The notes under the pieces: generated by a model
The model's input: only the letters and a program-made list of their open reading frames with translations
Told to the model about the DNA's origin: nothing
Databases searched by the model: none
In this document: positions 22,966-34,855 of the stretch, one piece after another
Layout of the letters: each line of letters opens with the position of its first letter
How positions within the stretch are numbered: the stretch's first letter is position 1
Assembly: GCA_034769895.1 (NCBI GenBank)
Contig: CM068372.1
Coordinates: 373,197,258-373,261,257 of the forward strand
Origin: Magicicada septendecula
Taxonomy: Eukaryota; Arthropoda; Insecta; Hemiptera; Cicadidae
DNA length: 64,000 nt
Reading direction: 5' to 3'
Program-made: the position numbers and the translations under genes

Positions 22966-24740
22966 TGCAACGAATCACAGGATCATGATAGGCGGGGCAA
23001 GTCATATATTACACAGACAATGGACATTCATATTATATTGGTAGATGGTTAAGTTTGGTTGTTATCAATTGTATTTAGTAAGGTTAAGGGTTTAGTTTAA
23101 AAAAACTGTGCATTATTATTTATGGTGATCCATGTACTGTTAGTGGAAATGTGCGCGCGTGCGCGAGTGGTAAACGTTTCCCGGGTGGCGCGTGAAGTAT
23201 TATCGTTGTGTGGCCATTAACTGAACTGAGACGTGTGTATCACTACAATCCCTATACCTGTCGGACTATTGTTTACGTTCATGTATATTATTAATATGTA
23301 GGCAGCATGCATGAGATACGAGTAGTCTGATTACCGCTATGCATGCTGTTACAAGGTAAATGCACTCTGATGCATGAAAAGTGCAAAGTCACTTTTACTA
23401 ACCATGTGACTTCCATCCACCAATAGAATGCTGACTGGTGGTTGGAAATTTTCTTATGCCTGTCGTTACACAGGCAGTTCTTCTACGCCATCTACCGCGA
23501 ACTGGTCGTGCACTCCTTGTACAAGAATTCTACCGCTTGCAAGGTGTTGTAAAGACTATTCGTCGATAGTGAAACGAGAAGGCTCAGAACTGTGTATGTA
23601 GTACATCTGCACACAGGTGTGTTTAAACGCATTACGCGTATAATTACGGAGTTCTTCTACGCCATCTACCGCGAACGGAACGTGCACTCCTTGTACAAGA
23701 ATTCTACCGCTTGCAAGGTGTTGTAAAAACTATTCGTCGTTAGTGAAACGGGAAGACTCAGAACTGTGTGTGTGGTACATTTGCACACACCAGTGTTTTA
23801 ACGCATTGTGCGAAAATTTACAAGCAGTTCTTCACTGCTGCTACCGTGAACGGTACATACAATTCCTTGTACTAGACTCTACCGCTTGCAAGGATCTGTT
23901 AAGACTTTTCGGGATAGTAACGCGTGTGACGCATAACAATTGATTTATATCTTTACACACGATATTAATATTGTAGTATTACGTGTGTAAGAAGTGAGTG
24001 TAACTGTATCACTGTGCAAGATTTTCCGCAGTGACAGTAGTATTAATTGTTACGCAATAGTTCCATCAAGACGTTTCCGTGCTAGTGCAAGATTTCCTCA
24101 TAGGGTGGTCTGCTGATCGCGGTAGACCTTGTTATTCGCGAGAACACTTGAAGAAGCCGGAGAGGTATAAGCTCAATATACCGTTATTGATTAAACTCAC
24201 TGTCACCTGAGATATTACTTGGTCTTAAACTCTATATAAGTTTTGCGAGTAATAAAATCCGTGGTACCGTTGTGTGTGCGAAGTGTCGGATTCATCGTGG
24301 GAATTGCAGGACATCAGCCCAGCTGTTACAGGACATCAGCCCAGCTGTTACAGGACATCAGCCCAGCTGTTACAGGACATCAGCCAAGCTGTTACAGGAC
24401 GCCAGCCCAGCTGTAAACGTTTCTGGGAAAACGTCTGTCATTTGTAAGCCACTCCTGACGATCCATCTATACCGCAAAGACCGGCCCTTCTCTTCAACAA
24501 CATCATCGTGGGAGTCTTCGTATGTAACGTATCACGTCTTGCGTATGAACATTATTTAACATTTTAGAAGAAAGACTCTATATCAAACATTACATTCTGT
24601 ACATTACAAATATACCATATAAACTATAACTTGTGTTTGTACAATAAATAATCTTAAACCCTCCAATATAGACTTGTAATTTGAAATACACATACTATCA
24701 TATCCTATGCGCCAATAGTTTAGTAATTTGTGTTGTCGCA
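22966..24740 (+). repeat. element C LTR 2
   Basis: Shared by units 1 and 2. Near-identical to LTR 1, with five 22-bp units. It is preceded by long A and T runs and the purine-rich gcgggagggag. Confidence 0.88.
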
Positions 24741-25150
24741 TAGAGATATTTTGGCGCTTAGCAACGTAGGGCTCGTTAAATAGCGGTAAATTTACGCTAT
24801 TACATATTTGTCTATGAATATAAAATTTGTTGGAAAAATCCGACGTATAAATATAATTAACGTAATAATTGTATGTGTATTGTTCATGTGAAAAGCTGAG
24901 GATATAAATTTTCAGTTGTGCATATTCTCTTGTATATCGTATATGAACAGATTTTATCAGTATATTGGAGGTTGATTATTAGTTGTTGTATGTTAGATAA
25001 GGTATTTACATGTTGATATTTTGAACTGCTTTTTCTGTGTGCGCGTAAACTGGTTACCATATGTTCTAATCTTGTGGTGATAATAATAACTTGCTTTGCG
25101 TATAAATCAATAAATTTAAATTTACTAAATTTTAAATTAATTTGATCACT

Positions 25151-26971
25151 ATGTCGAATAAAAAAGAGTTCATAGAATATTTAAGGGCTATAAGGGCCAG
25201 GTCACTTGATGATAAAACCATATCTGAGCAGAGTAGAGCCGTTAGGCGGAAATTCTGGGATAATATTGAAAGTAATATTAACGAGGCAACTCGCTTAGGG
25301 CATAGTATTCCATTGTTCGATATGATCGGAGAATTAGATTATGCATGCAATTATAGTGAAGATGACGAAGATGAAATTAGTAATAGCAACACTATTAGTC
25401 CAGAACATACTTCAGATAATTGCTGCGAGGAGATGAAGGCCGACGGAGAGGAGAGGATGGTGAAGCTACAGGAAATGTCAGCTGATGTTGAAGTACATTT
25501 ATCCGTTGAGAATATTGCACCGTGTGATAATTTTGAAGTACCTAATGTCCTTGTGGAACATACTCTCAACGAAAGTAATATGGAAGTTAACCAAGATGTG
25601 ACATCGGAAGGATTAACGGAGAACAGTAGCGTAGCAGGTGAACTTGAAAGTGATTATACAGAAACCACCTTATTAGGGCCTAGTAGTTCATATCTCGGTA
25701 AAGTCGAGTATTTAGATTCTGCATCGGATTGTAATGAAGATAACAGAAATGAAATTAGTAGTAACAACACTATTAATATGGAACATACTTCAGGTAAGTG
25801 CTGTGATGAGGTGATAATTTATAGTGTTACAGATATAGCATGCGAGAACCGTGAACGTATGATAGGATCTGAAGCTATCATGGATGCGGATAGTGTATGC
25901 ATAACACATAAAAATTCCGAACCAGTAGTAGAGCCTGGAACTAGTATGGATACTAACGGTGCAGATATTTATGACACATGGCCTGATGATGAGGTACTAG
26001 ATGAATCTATATCAGGTACTGAGGTGTTTACGGAGAACGGAGAGGTGAATGATACGGGTGACAATAAGGTGACAACAATTATGATAAATAATAATGAACC
26101 GCCGCGTAATCAGTTTCATGTTCAAACACCACAGAATCAGCCGCAATCACAACAACATAAAAATACAACTCAGCAAATTAATACCAACTTATTAGCAACA
26201 GTTACTGAAAATGATTCAGTTGAAAAGCAGTTCAATCGATCAAGTATGGAAAATGTTAGTTATAAGAATAAAACTGTTATGTATGGCCTATATCCTGCCG
26301 AAATTAGGGATAATTTAGTATGTAATAATGATAATAGTAATAAACATGAAGGAAATATGAGTATTGAAAATTGCACCGACCTTATTGTCGAAGCAAGAAT
26401 CAGTGGTTATGTTGACGAGATGTTGGTCGACAGTGGCACAGAAATATCGCTGTTGGACAAGCAGTTACAAAAGAGGTGTAAAAACCACTTTATACAAATG
26501 CCGATTCTGCCGGTAAATCACACAAGGGTAAAATCAGCAGCGTGTGAGTCGCAGATAGTTGAAAAACAGGCACGTATAACAAGATATGTGCAGGAAACGG
26601 AAATAGATATGACCGTAATTGGAGTTAGAAAACTCGGACATAATATTATATTGGAAATCGACAAATTGAATAAACTGCCAGTTGGAGTTCCAAACCATAC
26701 ATTACGAGATAAGGTTGATAGGGTAGAGCACCTTATCAGACTAGGACGCTCGAAAGATAAGATAATGAATAACTCACCGACCCCCAAGCTTCAGTTAATG
26801 GGTTGCGAGATAAGGCAATTACGGTGTATATTAAACAAATTTAAATCTGTATTTCCAAGTAAACGTGTGCGTTTCAAAACTGAGAAAAATTTACACAAAA
26901 AACTCAGAAATAAATGTCAGGATATAGGAGTAAGAATGTGTAGTGATTTAAATATGTCAATTCAGGTTTAA
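25151..26971 (+). CDS. element C polyprotein, unit 2
   Basis: Same length and layout as the ORF at 20788-22608 and one residue different by eye. The DSGTE protease motif is kept. Such conservation between units indicates very recent duplication. Confidence 0.75.
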   Translation: MSNKKEFIEYLRAIRARSLDDKTISEQSRAVRRKFWDNIESNINEATRLGHSIPLFDMIGELDYACNYSEDDEDEISNSNTISPEHTSDNCCEEMKADGEERMVKLQEMSADVEVHLSVENIAPCDNFEVPNVLVEHTLNESNMEVNQDVTSEGLTENSSVAGELESDYTETTLLGPSSSYLGKVEYLDSASDCNEDNRNEISSNNTINMEHTSGKCCDEVIIYSVTDIACENRERMIGSEAIMDADSVCITHKNSEPVVEPGTSMDTNGADIYDTWPDDEVLDESISGTEVFTENGEVNDTGDNKVTTIMINNNEPPRNQFHVQTPQNQPQSQQHKNTTQQINTNLLATVTENDSVEKQFNRSSMENVSYKNKTVMYGLYPAEIRDNLVCNNDNSNKHEGNMSIENCTDLIVEARISGYVDEMLVDSGTEISLLDKQLQKRCKNHFIQMPILPVNHTRVKSAACESQIVEKQARITRYVQETEIDMTVIGVRKLGHNIILEIDKLNKLPVGVPNHTLRDKVDRVEHLIRLGRSKDKIMNNSPTPKLQLMGCEIRQLRCILNKFKSVFPSKRVRFKTEKNLHKKLRNKCQDIGVRMCSDLNMSIQV

Positions 26972-27328
26972 ATGTTGTATGTAAGATGGCTCTGTGAATG
27001 AACAATAATCTAGTTTTGATAAGGAATGTTGTCTGTGTACGCTATGATCCTGCATTAGATGTCGTTATCTGTGTGTCAAGAACATGTGTGTTTGTTTTGG
27101 TTTGAAGGTTACCACGTGTCTTGTGAATTGATGCTTCTGTCAAAGTGACAGTTGGAATTGTTAGTATTAATTGAGGATGTTATTTGATTTTAGTTCGAGG
27201 GTATTATTATTATTTCTGGATTAGGAAGTTGTTTTAGGTATAAAAAAAAAAAAAAAAAAATTTTTATTTTTTGTTAGTTAACTAAAAAAAAAAAAATTTT
27301 TTTTTTTTATGCGGGAGGGAGTTAATCC

Positions 27329-29083
27329 TGCAACGAATCACAGGATCATGATAGGCGGGGCAAGTCATATATTACACAGACAATGGACATTCATATTATA
27401 TTGGTAGATGGTTAAGTTTGGTTGTTATCAATTGTATTTAGTAAGGTTAAGGGTTTAGTTTAAAAAAACTGTGCATTATTATTTATGGTGATCCATGTAC
27501 TGTGTTAGTGGAAATGTGCGCGCGTGCGCGAGTGGTAAACGTTTCCCGGGTGGCGCGTGAAGTATTATCGTTGTGTGGCCATTAACTGAACTGAGACGTG
27601 TGTATCACTACAATCCCTATACCTGTCGGACTATTGTTTACGTTCATGTATATTATTAATATGTAGGCAGCATGCATGAGATACGAGTAGTCTGATTACC
27701 GCTATGCATGCTGTTACAAGGTAAATGCACTCTGATGCATGAAAAGTGCAAAGTCACTTTTACTAACCATGTGACTTCCATCCACCAATAGAATGCTGAC
27801 TGGTGGTTGGAAATTTTCTTATGCCTGTCGTTACACAGGCAGTTCTTCTACGCCATCTACCGCGAACTGGTCGTGCACTCCTTGTACAAGAATTCTACCG
27901 CTTGCAAGGTGTTGTAAAGACTATTCGTCGATAGTGAAACGAGAAGGCTCAGAACTGTGTATGTAGTACATCTGCACACAGGTGTGTTTAAACGCATTAC
28001 GCGTATAATTACGGAGTTCTTCTACGCCATCTACCGCGAACGGAACGTGCACTCCTTGTACAAGAATTCTACCGCTTGCAAGGTGTTGTAAAAACTATTC
28101 GTCGTTAGTGAAACGGGAAGACTCAGAACTGTGTGTGTGGTACATTTGCACACACCAGTGTTTTAACGCATTGTGCGAAAATTTACAAGCAGTTCTTCAC
28201 TGCTGCTACCGTGAACGGTACATACAATTCCTTGTACAAGACTCTACCGCTTGCAAGGATCTGTTAAGACTTTTCAGGATAGTAACGCGTGTGACGCATA
28301 ACAATTGATTTATATCTTTACACACGATATTAATATTGTAGTATTACGTGTGTAAGAAGTGAGTGTAACTGTATCACTGTGCAAGATTTTCCGCAGTGAC
28401 AGTAGTATTAATTGTTACGCAATAGTTCCATCAAGACGTTTCCGTGCTAGTGCAAGATTTCCTCATAGGGTGGTCTGCTGATCGCGGTAGACCTTGTTAT
28501 TCGCGAGAACACTTGAAGAAGCCGGAGAGGTATAAGCTCAATATACCGTTATTGATTAAACTCACTGTCACCTGAGATATTACTTGGTATTAAACTCTAT
28601 ATAAGTTTTGCGAGTAATAAAATCCGTGGTACCGTTGTGTGTGCGAAGTGTCGGATTCATCGTGGGAATTGCAGGACATCAGCCCAGCTGTTACAGGACA
28701 TCAGCCCAGCTGTTACAGGACATCAGCCAAGCTGTTACAGGACGCCAGCCCAGCTGTAAACGTTTCTGGGAAAACGTCTGTCATTTGTAAGCCACTCCTG
28801 ACGATCCATCTATACCGCAAAGACCGGCCCTTCTCTTCAACAACATCATCGTGGGAGTCTTCGTATGTAACGTATCACGTCTTGCGTATGAACATTATTT
28901 AACATTTTAGAAGAAAGACTCTATATCAAACATTACATTCTGTACATTACAAATATACCATATAAACTATAACTTGTGTTTGTACAATAAATAATCTTAA
29001 ACCCTCCAATATAGACTTGTAATTTGAAATACACATACTATCATATCCTATGCGCCAATAGTTTAGTAATTTGTGTTGTCGCA
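27329..29083 (+). repeat. element C LTR 3
   Basis: Shared by units 2 and 3. It has the shortest minisatellite (four units) and otherwise matches LTR 1. Confidence 0.88.
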
Positions 29084-29493
29084 TAGAGATATTTTGGCGC
29101 TTAGCAACGTAGGGCTCGTTAAATAGCGGTAAATTTACGCTATTACATATTTGTCTATGAATATAAAATTTGTTGGAAAAATCCGACGTATAAATATAAT
29201 TAACGTAATAATTGTATGTGTATTGTTCATGTGAAAAGCTGAGGATATAAATTTTCAGTTGTGCATATTCTCTTGTATATCGTATATGAACAGATTTTAT
29301 CAGTATATTGGAGGTTGATTATTAGTTGTTGTATGTTAGATAAGGTATTTACATGTTGATATTTTGAACTGCTTTTTCTGTGTGCGCGTAAACTGGTTAC
29401 CATATGTTCTAATCTTGTGGTGATAATAATAACTTGCTTTGCGTATAAATCAATAAATTTAAATTTACTAAATTTTAAATTAATTTGATCACT

Positions 29494-31314
29494 ATGTCGA
29501 ATAAAAAAGAGTTCATAGAATATTTAAGGGCTATAAGGGCCAGGTCACTTGATGATAAAACCATATCTGAGCAGAGTAGAGCCGTTAGGCGGAAATTCTG
29601 GGATAATATTGAAAGTAATATTAACGAGGCAACTCGCTTAGGGCATAGTATTCCATTGTTCGATATGATCGGAGAATTAGATTATGCATGCAATTATAGT
29701 GAAGATGACGAAGATGAAATTAGTAATAGCAACACTATTAGTCCAGAACATACTTCAGATAATTGCTGCGAGGAGATGAAGGCCGACGGAGAGGAGAGGA
29801 TGGTGAAGCTACAGGAAATGTCAGCTGATGTTGAAGTACATTTATCCGTTGAGAATATTGCACCGTGTGATAATTTTGAAGTACCTAATGTCCTTGTGGA
29901 ACATACTCTCAACGAAAGTAATATGGAAGTTAACCAAGATGTGACATCGGAAGGATTAACGGAGAACAGTAGCGTAGCAGGTGAACTTGAAAGTGATTAT
30001 ACAGAAACCACCTTATTAGGGCCTAGTAGTTCATATCTCGGTAAAGTCGAGTATTTAGATTCTGCATCGGATTGTAATGAAGATAACAGAAATGAAATTA
30101 GTAGTAACAACACTATTAATATGGAACATACTTCAGGTAAGTGCTGTGATGAGGTGATAATTTATAGTGTTACAGATATAGCATGCGAGAACCGTGAACG
30201 TATGATAGGATCTGAAGCTATCATGGATGCGGATAGTGTATGCATAACACATAAAAATTCCGAACCAGTAGTAGAGCCTGGAACTAGTATGGATACTAAC
30301 GGTGCAGATATTTATGACACATGGCCTGATGATGAGGTACTAGATGAATCTATATCAGGTACTGAGGTGTTTACGGAGAACGGAGAGGTGAATGATACGG
30401 GTGACAATAAGGTGACAACAATTATGATAAATAATAATGAACCGCCGCGTAATCAGTTTCATGTTCAAACACCACAGAATCAGCCGCAATCACAACAACA
30501 TAAAAATACAACTCAGCAAATTAATACCAACTTATTAGCAACAGTTACTGAAAATGATTCAGTTGAAAAGCAGTTCAATCGATCAAGTATGGAAAATGTT
30601 AGTTATAAGAATAAAACTGTTATGTATGGCCTATATCCTGCCGAAATTAGGGATAATTTAGTATGTAATAATGATAATAGTAATAAACATGAAGGAAATA
30701 TGAGTATTGAAAATTGCACCGACCTTATTGTCGAAGCAAGAATCAGTGGTTATGTTGACGAGATGTTGGTCGACAGTGGCACAGAAATATCGCTGTTGGA
30801 CAAGCAGTTACGAAAGAGGTGTAAAAACCACTTTATACAAATGCCGATTCTGCCGGTAAATCACACAAGGGTAAAATCAGCAGCGTGTGAGTCGCAGATA
30901 GTTGAAAAACAGGCACGTATAACAAGATATGTGCAGGAAACGGAAATAGATATGACCGTAATTGGAGTTAGAAAACTCGAACATAATATTATATTGGAAA
31001 TCGACGAATTGAATAAACTGCCAGTTGGAGTTCCAAACCATACATTACGAGATAAGGTTGATAGGGTAGAGCACCTTATCAGACTAGGACGCTCGAAAGA
31101 TAAGATAACGAATAACTCACCGACCCCCAAGCTTCAGTTAATGGGTTGCGAGATAAGGCAATTACGGTGTATATTAAACAAATTTAAATCTGTATTTCCA
31201 AGTAAACGTGTGCGTTTCAAAACTGAGAAAAATTTACACAAAAAACTCAGAAATAAATGTCAGGATATAGGAGTAAGAATGTGTAGTGATTTAAATATGT
31301 CAATTCAGGTTTAA
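29494..31314 (+). CDS. element C polyprotein, unit 3
   Basis: Same layout as unit 1, with about three residues different, all in or near the protease segment; the DSGTE motif is intact. Together the three units form a tandem family of near-identical ORFs. Confidence 0.75.
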   Translation: MSNKKEFIEYLRAIRARSLDDKTISEQSRAVRRKFWDNIESNINEATRLGHSIPLFDMIGELDYACNYSEDDEDEISNSNTISPEHTSDNCCEEMKADGEERMVKLQEMSADVEVHLSVENIAPCDNFEVPNVLVEHTLNESNMEVNQDVTSEGLTENSSVAGELESDYTETTLLGPSSSYLGKVEYLDSASDCNEDNRNEISSNNTINMEHTSGKCCDEVIIYSVTDIACENRERMIGSEAIMDADSVCITHKNSEPVVEPGTSMDTNGADIYDTWPDDEVLDESISGTEVFTENGEVNDTGDNKVTTIMINNNEPPRNQFHVQTPQNQPQSQQHKNTTQQINTNLLATVTENDSVEKQFNRSSMENVSYKNKTVMYGLYPAEIRDNLVCNNDNSNKHEGNMSIENCTDLIVEARISGYVDEMLVDSGTEISLLDKQLRKRCKNHFIQMPILPVNHTRVKSAACESQIVEKQARITRYVQETEIDMTVIGVRKLEHNIILEIDELNKLPVGVPNHTLRDKVDRVEHLIRLGRSKDKITNNSPTPKLQLMGCEIRQLRCILNKFKSVFPSKRVRFKTEKNLHKKLRNKCQDIGVRMCSDLNMSIQV

Positions 31315-31672
31315 ATGTTGTATGTAAGATGGCTCTGTGAATGAACAATAATCTAGTTTTGATAAGGAATGTTGTCTGTGTACGCTATGATCCTGCATTA
31401 GATGTCGTTATCTGTGTGTCAAGAACATGTGTGTTTGTTTTGGTTTGAAGGTTACCACGTGTCTTGTGAATTGATGCTTCTGTCAAAGTGACAGTTGGAA
31501 TTGTTAGTATTAATTGAGGATGTTATTTGATTTTAGTTCGAGGGTATTATTATTATTTCTGGATTAGGAAGTTGTTTTAGGTATATAAAAAAAAAAAAAA
31601 AAAAATTTTATTTTTTGTTAGTTAACTAAAAAAAAAAAAATTTTTTTTTTTTATGCGGGAGGGAGTTAATCC

Positions 31673-33449
31673 TGCAACGAATCACAGGATCATGATAGGC
31701 GGGGCAAGTCATATATTACACAGACAATGGACATTCATATTATATTGGTAGATGGTTAAGTTTGGTTGTTATCAATTGTATTTAGTAAGGTTAAGGGTTT
31801 AGTTTAAAAAAACTGTGCATTATTATTTATGGTGATCCATGTACTGTGTTAGTGGAAATGTGCGCGCGTGCGCGAGTGGTAAACGTTTCCCGGGTGGCGC
31901 GTGAAGTATTATCGTTGTGTGGCCATTAACAGAACTGAGACGTGTGTATCACTACAATCCCTATACCTGTCGGACTATTGTTTACGTTCATGTATATTAT
32001 TAATATGTAGGCAGCATGCATGAGATACGAGTAGTCTGATTACCGCTATGCATGCTGTTACAAGGTAAATGCACTCTGATGCATGAAAAGTGCATTGTCA
32101 CTTTTACTAACCATGTGACTTCCATCCACCAATAGAATGCTGACTGGTGGTTGGAAATTTTCTTATGCCTGTCGTTACACAGGCAGTTCTTCTACGCCAT
32201 CTACCGCGAACTGGTCGTGCACTCCTTGTACAAGAATTCTACCGCTTGCAAGGTGTTGTAAAGACTATTCGTCGATAGTGAAACGAGAAGGCTCAGAACT
32301 GTGTATGTAGTACATCTGCACACAGGTGTGTTTAAACGCATTACGCGTATAGTTACGGAGTTCTTCTACGCCATCTACCGCGAACGGAACGTGCACTCCT
32401 TGTACAAGAATTCTACCGCTTGCAAGGTGTTGTAAAAACTATTCGTCGTTAGTGAAACGGGAAGACTCAGAACTGTGTGTGTGGTACATTTGCACACACC
32501 AGTGTTTTAACGCATTGTGCGAAAATTTACAAGCAGTTCTTCACTGCTGCTACCGTGAACGGTACATACAATTCCTTGTACAAGACTCTACCGCTTGCAA
32601 GGATCTGTTAAGACTTTTCGGGATAGTAACGCGTGTGACGCATAACAATTGATTTATATCTTTACACACGATATTAATATTGTAGTATTACGTGTGTAAG
32701 AAGTGAGTGTAACTGTATCACTGTGCAAGATTTTCCGCAGTGACAGTAGTATTAATTGTTACGCAATAGTTCCATCAAGACGTTTCCGTGCTAGTGCAAG
32801 ATTTCCTCATAGGGTGGTCTGCTGATCGCGGTAGACCTTGTTATTCGCGAGAACACTTGAAGAAGCCGGAGAGGTATAAGCTCAATATACCGTTATTGAT
32901 TAAACTCACTGTCACCTGAGATATTACTTGGTCTTAAACTCTATATAAGTTTTGCGAGTAATAAAATCCGTGGTACCGTTGTGTGTGCGAAGTGTCGGAT
33001 TCATCGTGGGAATTGCAGGACATCAGCCCAGCTGTTACAGGACATCAGCCCAGCTGTTACAGGACATCAGCCCAGCTGTTATAGGACATCAGCCCAGCTG
33101 TTACAGGACATCAGCCAAGCTGTAAACGTTTCTGGGAAAACGTCTGTCATTTGTAAGCCACTCCTGACGATCCATCTATACCGCAAAGACCGGCCCTTCT
33201 CTTCAACAACATCATCGTGGGAGTCTTCGTATGTAACGTATCACGTCTTGCGTATGAACATTATTTAACATTTTAGAAGAAAGACTCTATATCAAACATT
33301 ACATTCTGTACATTACAAATATACCATATAAACTATAACTTGTGTTTGTACAATAAATAATCTTAAACCCTCCAATATAGACTTGTAATTTGAAATACAC
33401 ATACTATCATATCCTATGCGCCAATAGTTTAGTAATTTGTGTTGTCGCA
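31673..33449 (+). repeat. element C LTR 4 (distal)
   Basis: Ends TGTCGCA and is followed by the duplication ATAC and the rest of D LTR 1. It has five 22-bp units, one with a distinct variant. Confidence 0.88.
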
Positions 33450-34148
33450 ATACATATAAATATTATGCATTACTGTACTTTTGGTGGGATATAGGGATTT
33501 ATTATATAGGGATTTATTATTAGAATTTATATACACCAGTAGACGAGTATTCTATCTCAATAATCGTGGCTGATCATTTCTTTATGAAAATTAATTATTT
33601 TATTTAACAAGTATAGTAAGTGTCACCTTTAAAGTTCATTTAAATTGGATGAGTAATTATTTTAATTATTAATAGTAACTGTAAATGAAATCATTTACCT
33701 GCATCAATTTATATACTGCATTTTAAAAGAAACATATGATATAAATTTTATTTTAATAAATAGTTTAATGGGAGTTTTATTTTGAGGTTAATGATTATTT
33801 TAAATTTTCAATTCATTGATGGTGACATAGCAATTATTTTCTTGGATAAAGTTTATATTTTTCAGGTGGCCTTGTTGAGAGGGTATACTTCTTTAGTTAA
33901 CCATTTAAAAGGGGAATTATAAATCACTGTTGTTTTTTTGTTATTTTTATTATATGAGATAGAATAATAAAATGGGATTGTTAATTATTTAATTCTTGAG
34001 TTTTTATTGCAAGTCCCGTCTTACTGGATCCAGCGCAATTTTTAGCTTCTCTAGGCCTTAGCCTAGTTTTAATTAACTTGTAGCCCCTCTTTACAAAAGG
34101 AAATATTCTTTTTGTTTTAACTACTCAAAATGAAGTAGGGGTTTCATT

Positions 34149-34190
34149 TGGTAGCAGAGCGTGGTTACATTTGGTAGCAGAGCGCGCTTA
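34149..34190 (+). promoter_or_regulatory. element D doubled primer-binding site, initiator-Met type (unit 1)
   Basis: TGGTAGCAGAGCG occurs twice, at 34149 and 34172, 23 bases apart, within catttggtagcagagcg repeats. The first copy (TGGTAGCAGAGCGTGGTTA) is close to the complement of the 3' end of animal initiator tRNA-Met. It starts two bases after the LTR. Confidence 0.7.
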
Positions 34191-34855
34191 CGATGAGGGT
34201 CCTGTGGGTGTGACGGGGCTTGCAAACTTAGGAAATATTTTGGAATTTTCACAATGTTTAGTTCTTAAATAGAACTTAGAAAAATTTTAAAGGCCCTATA
34301 TCCCAAGGTTGAAAATATTTTGTTAGTTTTAAGGTTTGAAACATATGTATATGTACTTGCCCGCCTTGCATAGTGAATAGTGCCACGTGGTGGGAAATTT
34401 TAGAAGGGGAGATCCCTGGGCAAGACTTATCGCAGTTGGTGCTTGGTTAGTTTGAGTTTACCTTACCCATGTTTGGGGAGGTGTTGCGGTTTTTTGTAAT
34501 TAGGCGGTATGGCCCGATCGGCAGTCGGTTTCTGCCGATAAATGGTAGCCGGAGGTAACCTAAGAAATGGTTAAAATAAATTTTCGTTGGTCGGTATTTT
34601 GTTTTTCGTGTTGTGTGTGTGTCGCGTTCCTTTTGTCTGGTGTAATCGAGTGTGAGCTGTTCAGGTAGTGGGCTAGTTCTCGCATCGTTAGGTGGACCCG
34701 CAGTCTACTCTTTGGAAGAACAGTATGTGAGTTTTTCTTATTCCAATCTTATTATTGTCAATATGTTTATAGGTGTTAGGTATTTGTAGGGTGTTGTGTT
34801 TTGTTGATAGTGTTTTGCGAATTGTGTAATTCTGGCGGCGCTATGCTTTCAGAAA

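Larger units (their letters stand above)
18578..33449 (+). mobile_element. LTR element C, tandem array: 4 LTRs, 3 internal regions, nested in D
   Basis: The duplication ATAC (18574-18577 and 33450-33453) flanks the whole array and not each unit. The order is LTR-int-LTR-int-LTR-int-LTR in direct orientation, with a period near 4.36 kb. LTR termini are TGCAACG...TGTCGCA. Each 2.59 kb internal region has one long ORF with a retropepsin and nothing after it that resembles a polymerase. A gcgggagggagttaatcc tract precedes each downstream LTR. Units differ by very few bases apart from repeat-number changes in the LTR. This is the youngest insertion here, later than D. All three ORFs look whole. 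Confidence 0.9.
17057..34146 (+). repeat. element D LTR 1, split by array C
   Basis: Its left part is 17057-18577 and its right part 33450-34146, together ~2.2 kb. C landed in the (TA)n tract of this LTR. LTRs 2 and 3 carry the uninterrupted sequence and show different TA lengths. LTR 1 also has about 40 bp near 17230 that the other two lack. Confidence 0.85.

Noticed and set aside
18578-33449. Tandem gene family or satellite array in place of an LTR array
   Set aside because: LTR termini, a purine tract before each LTR, a retropepsin and a single flanking 4-bp duplication explain the array as one LTR element.
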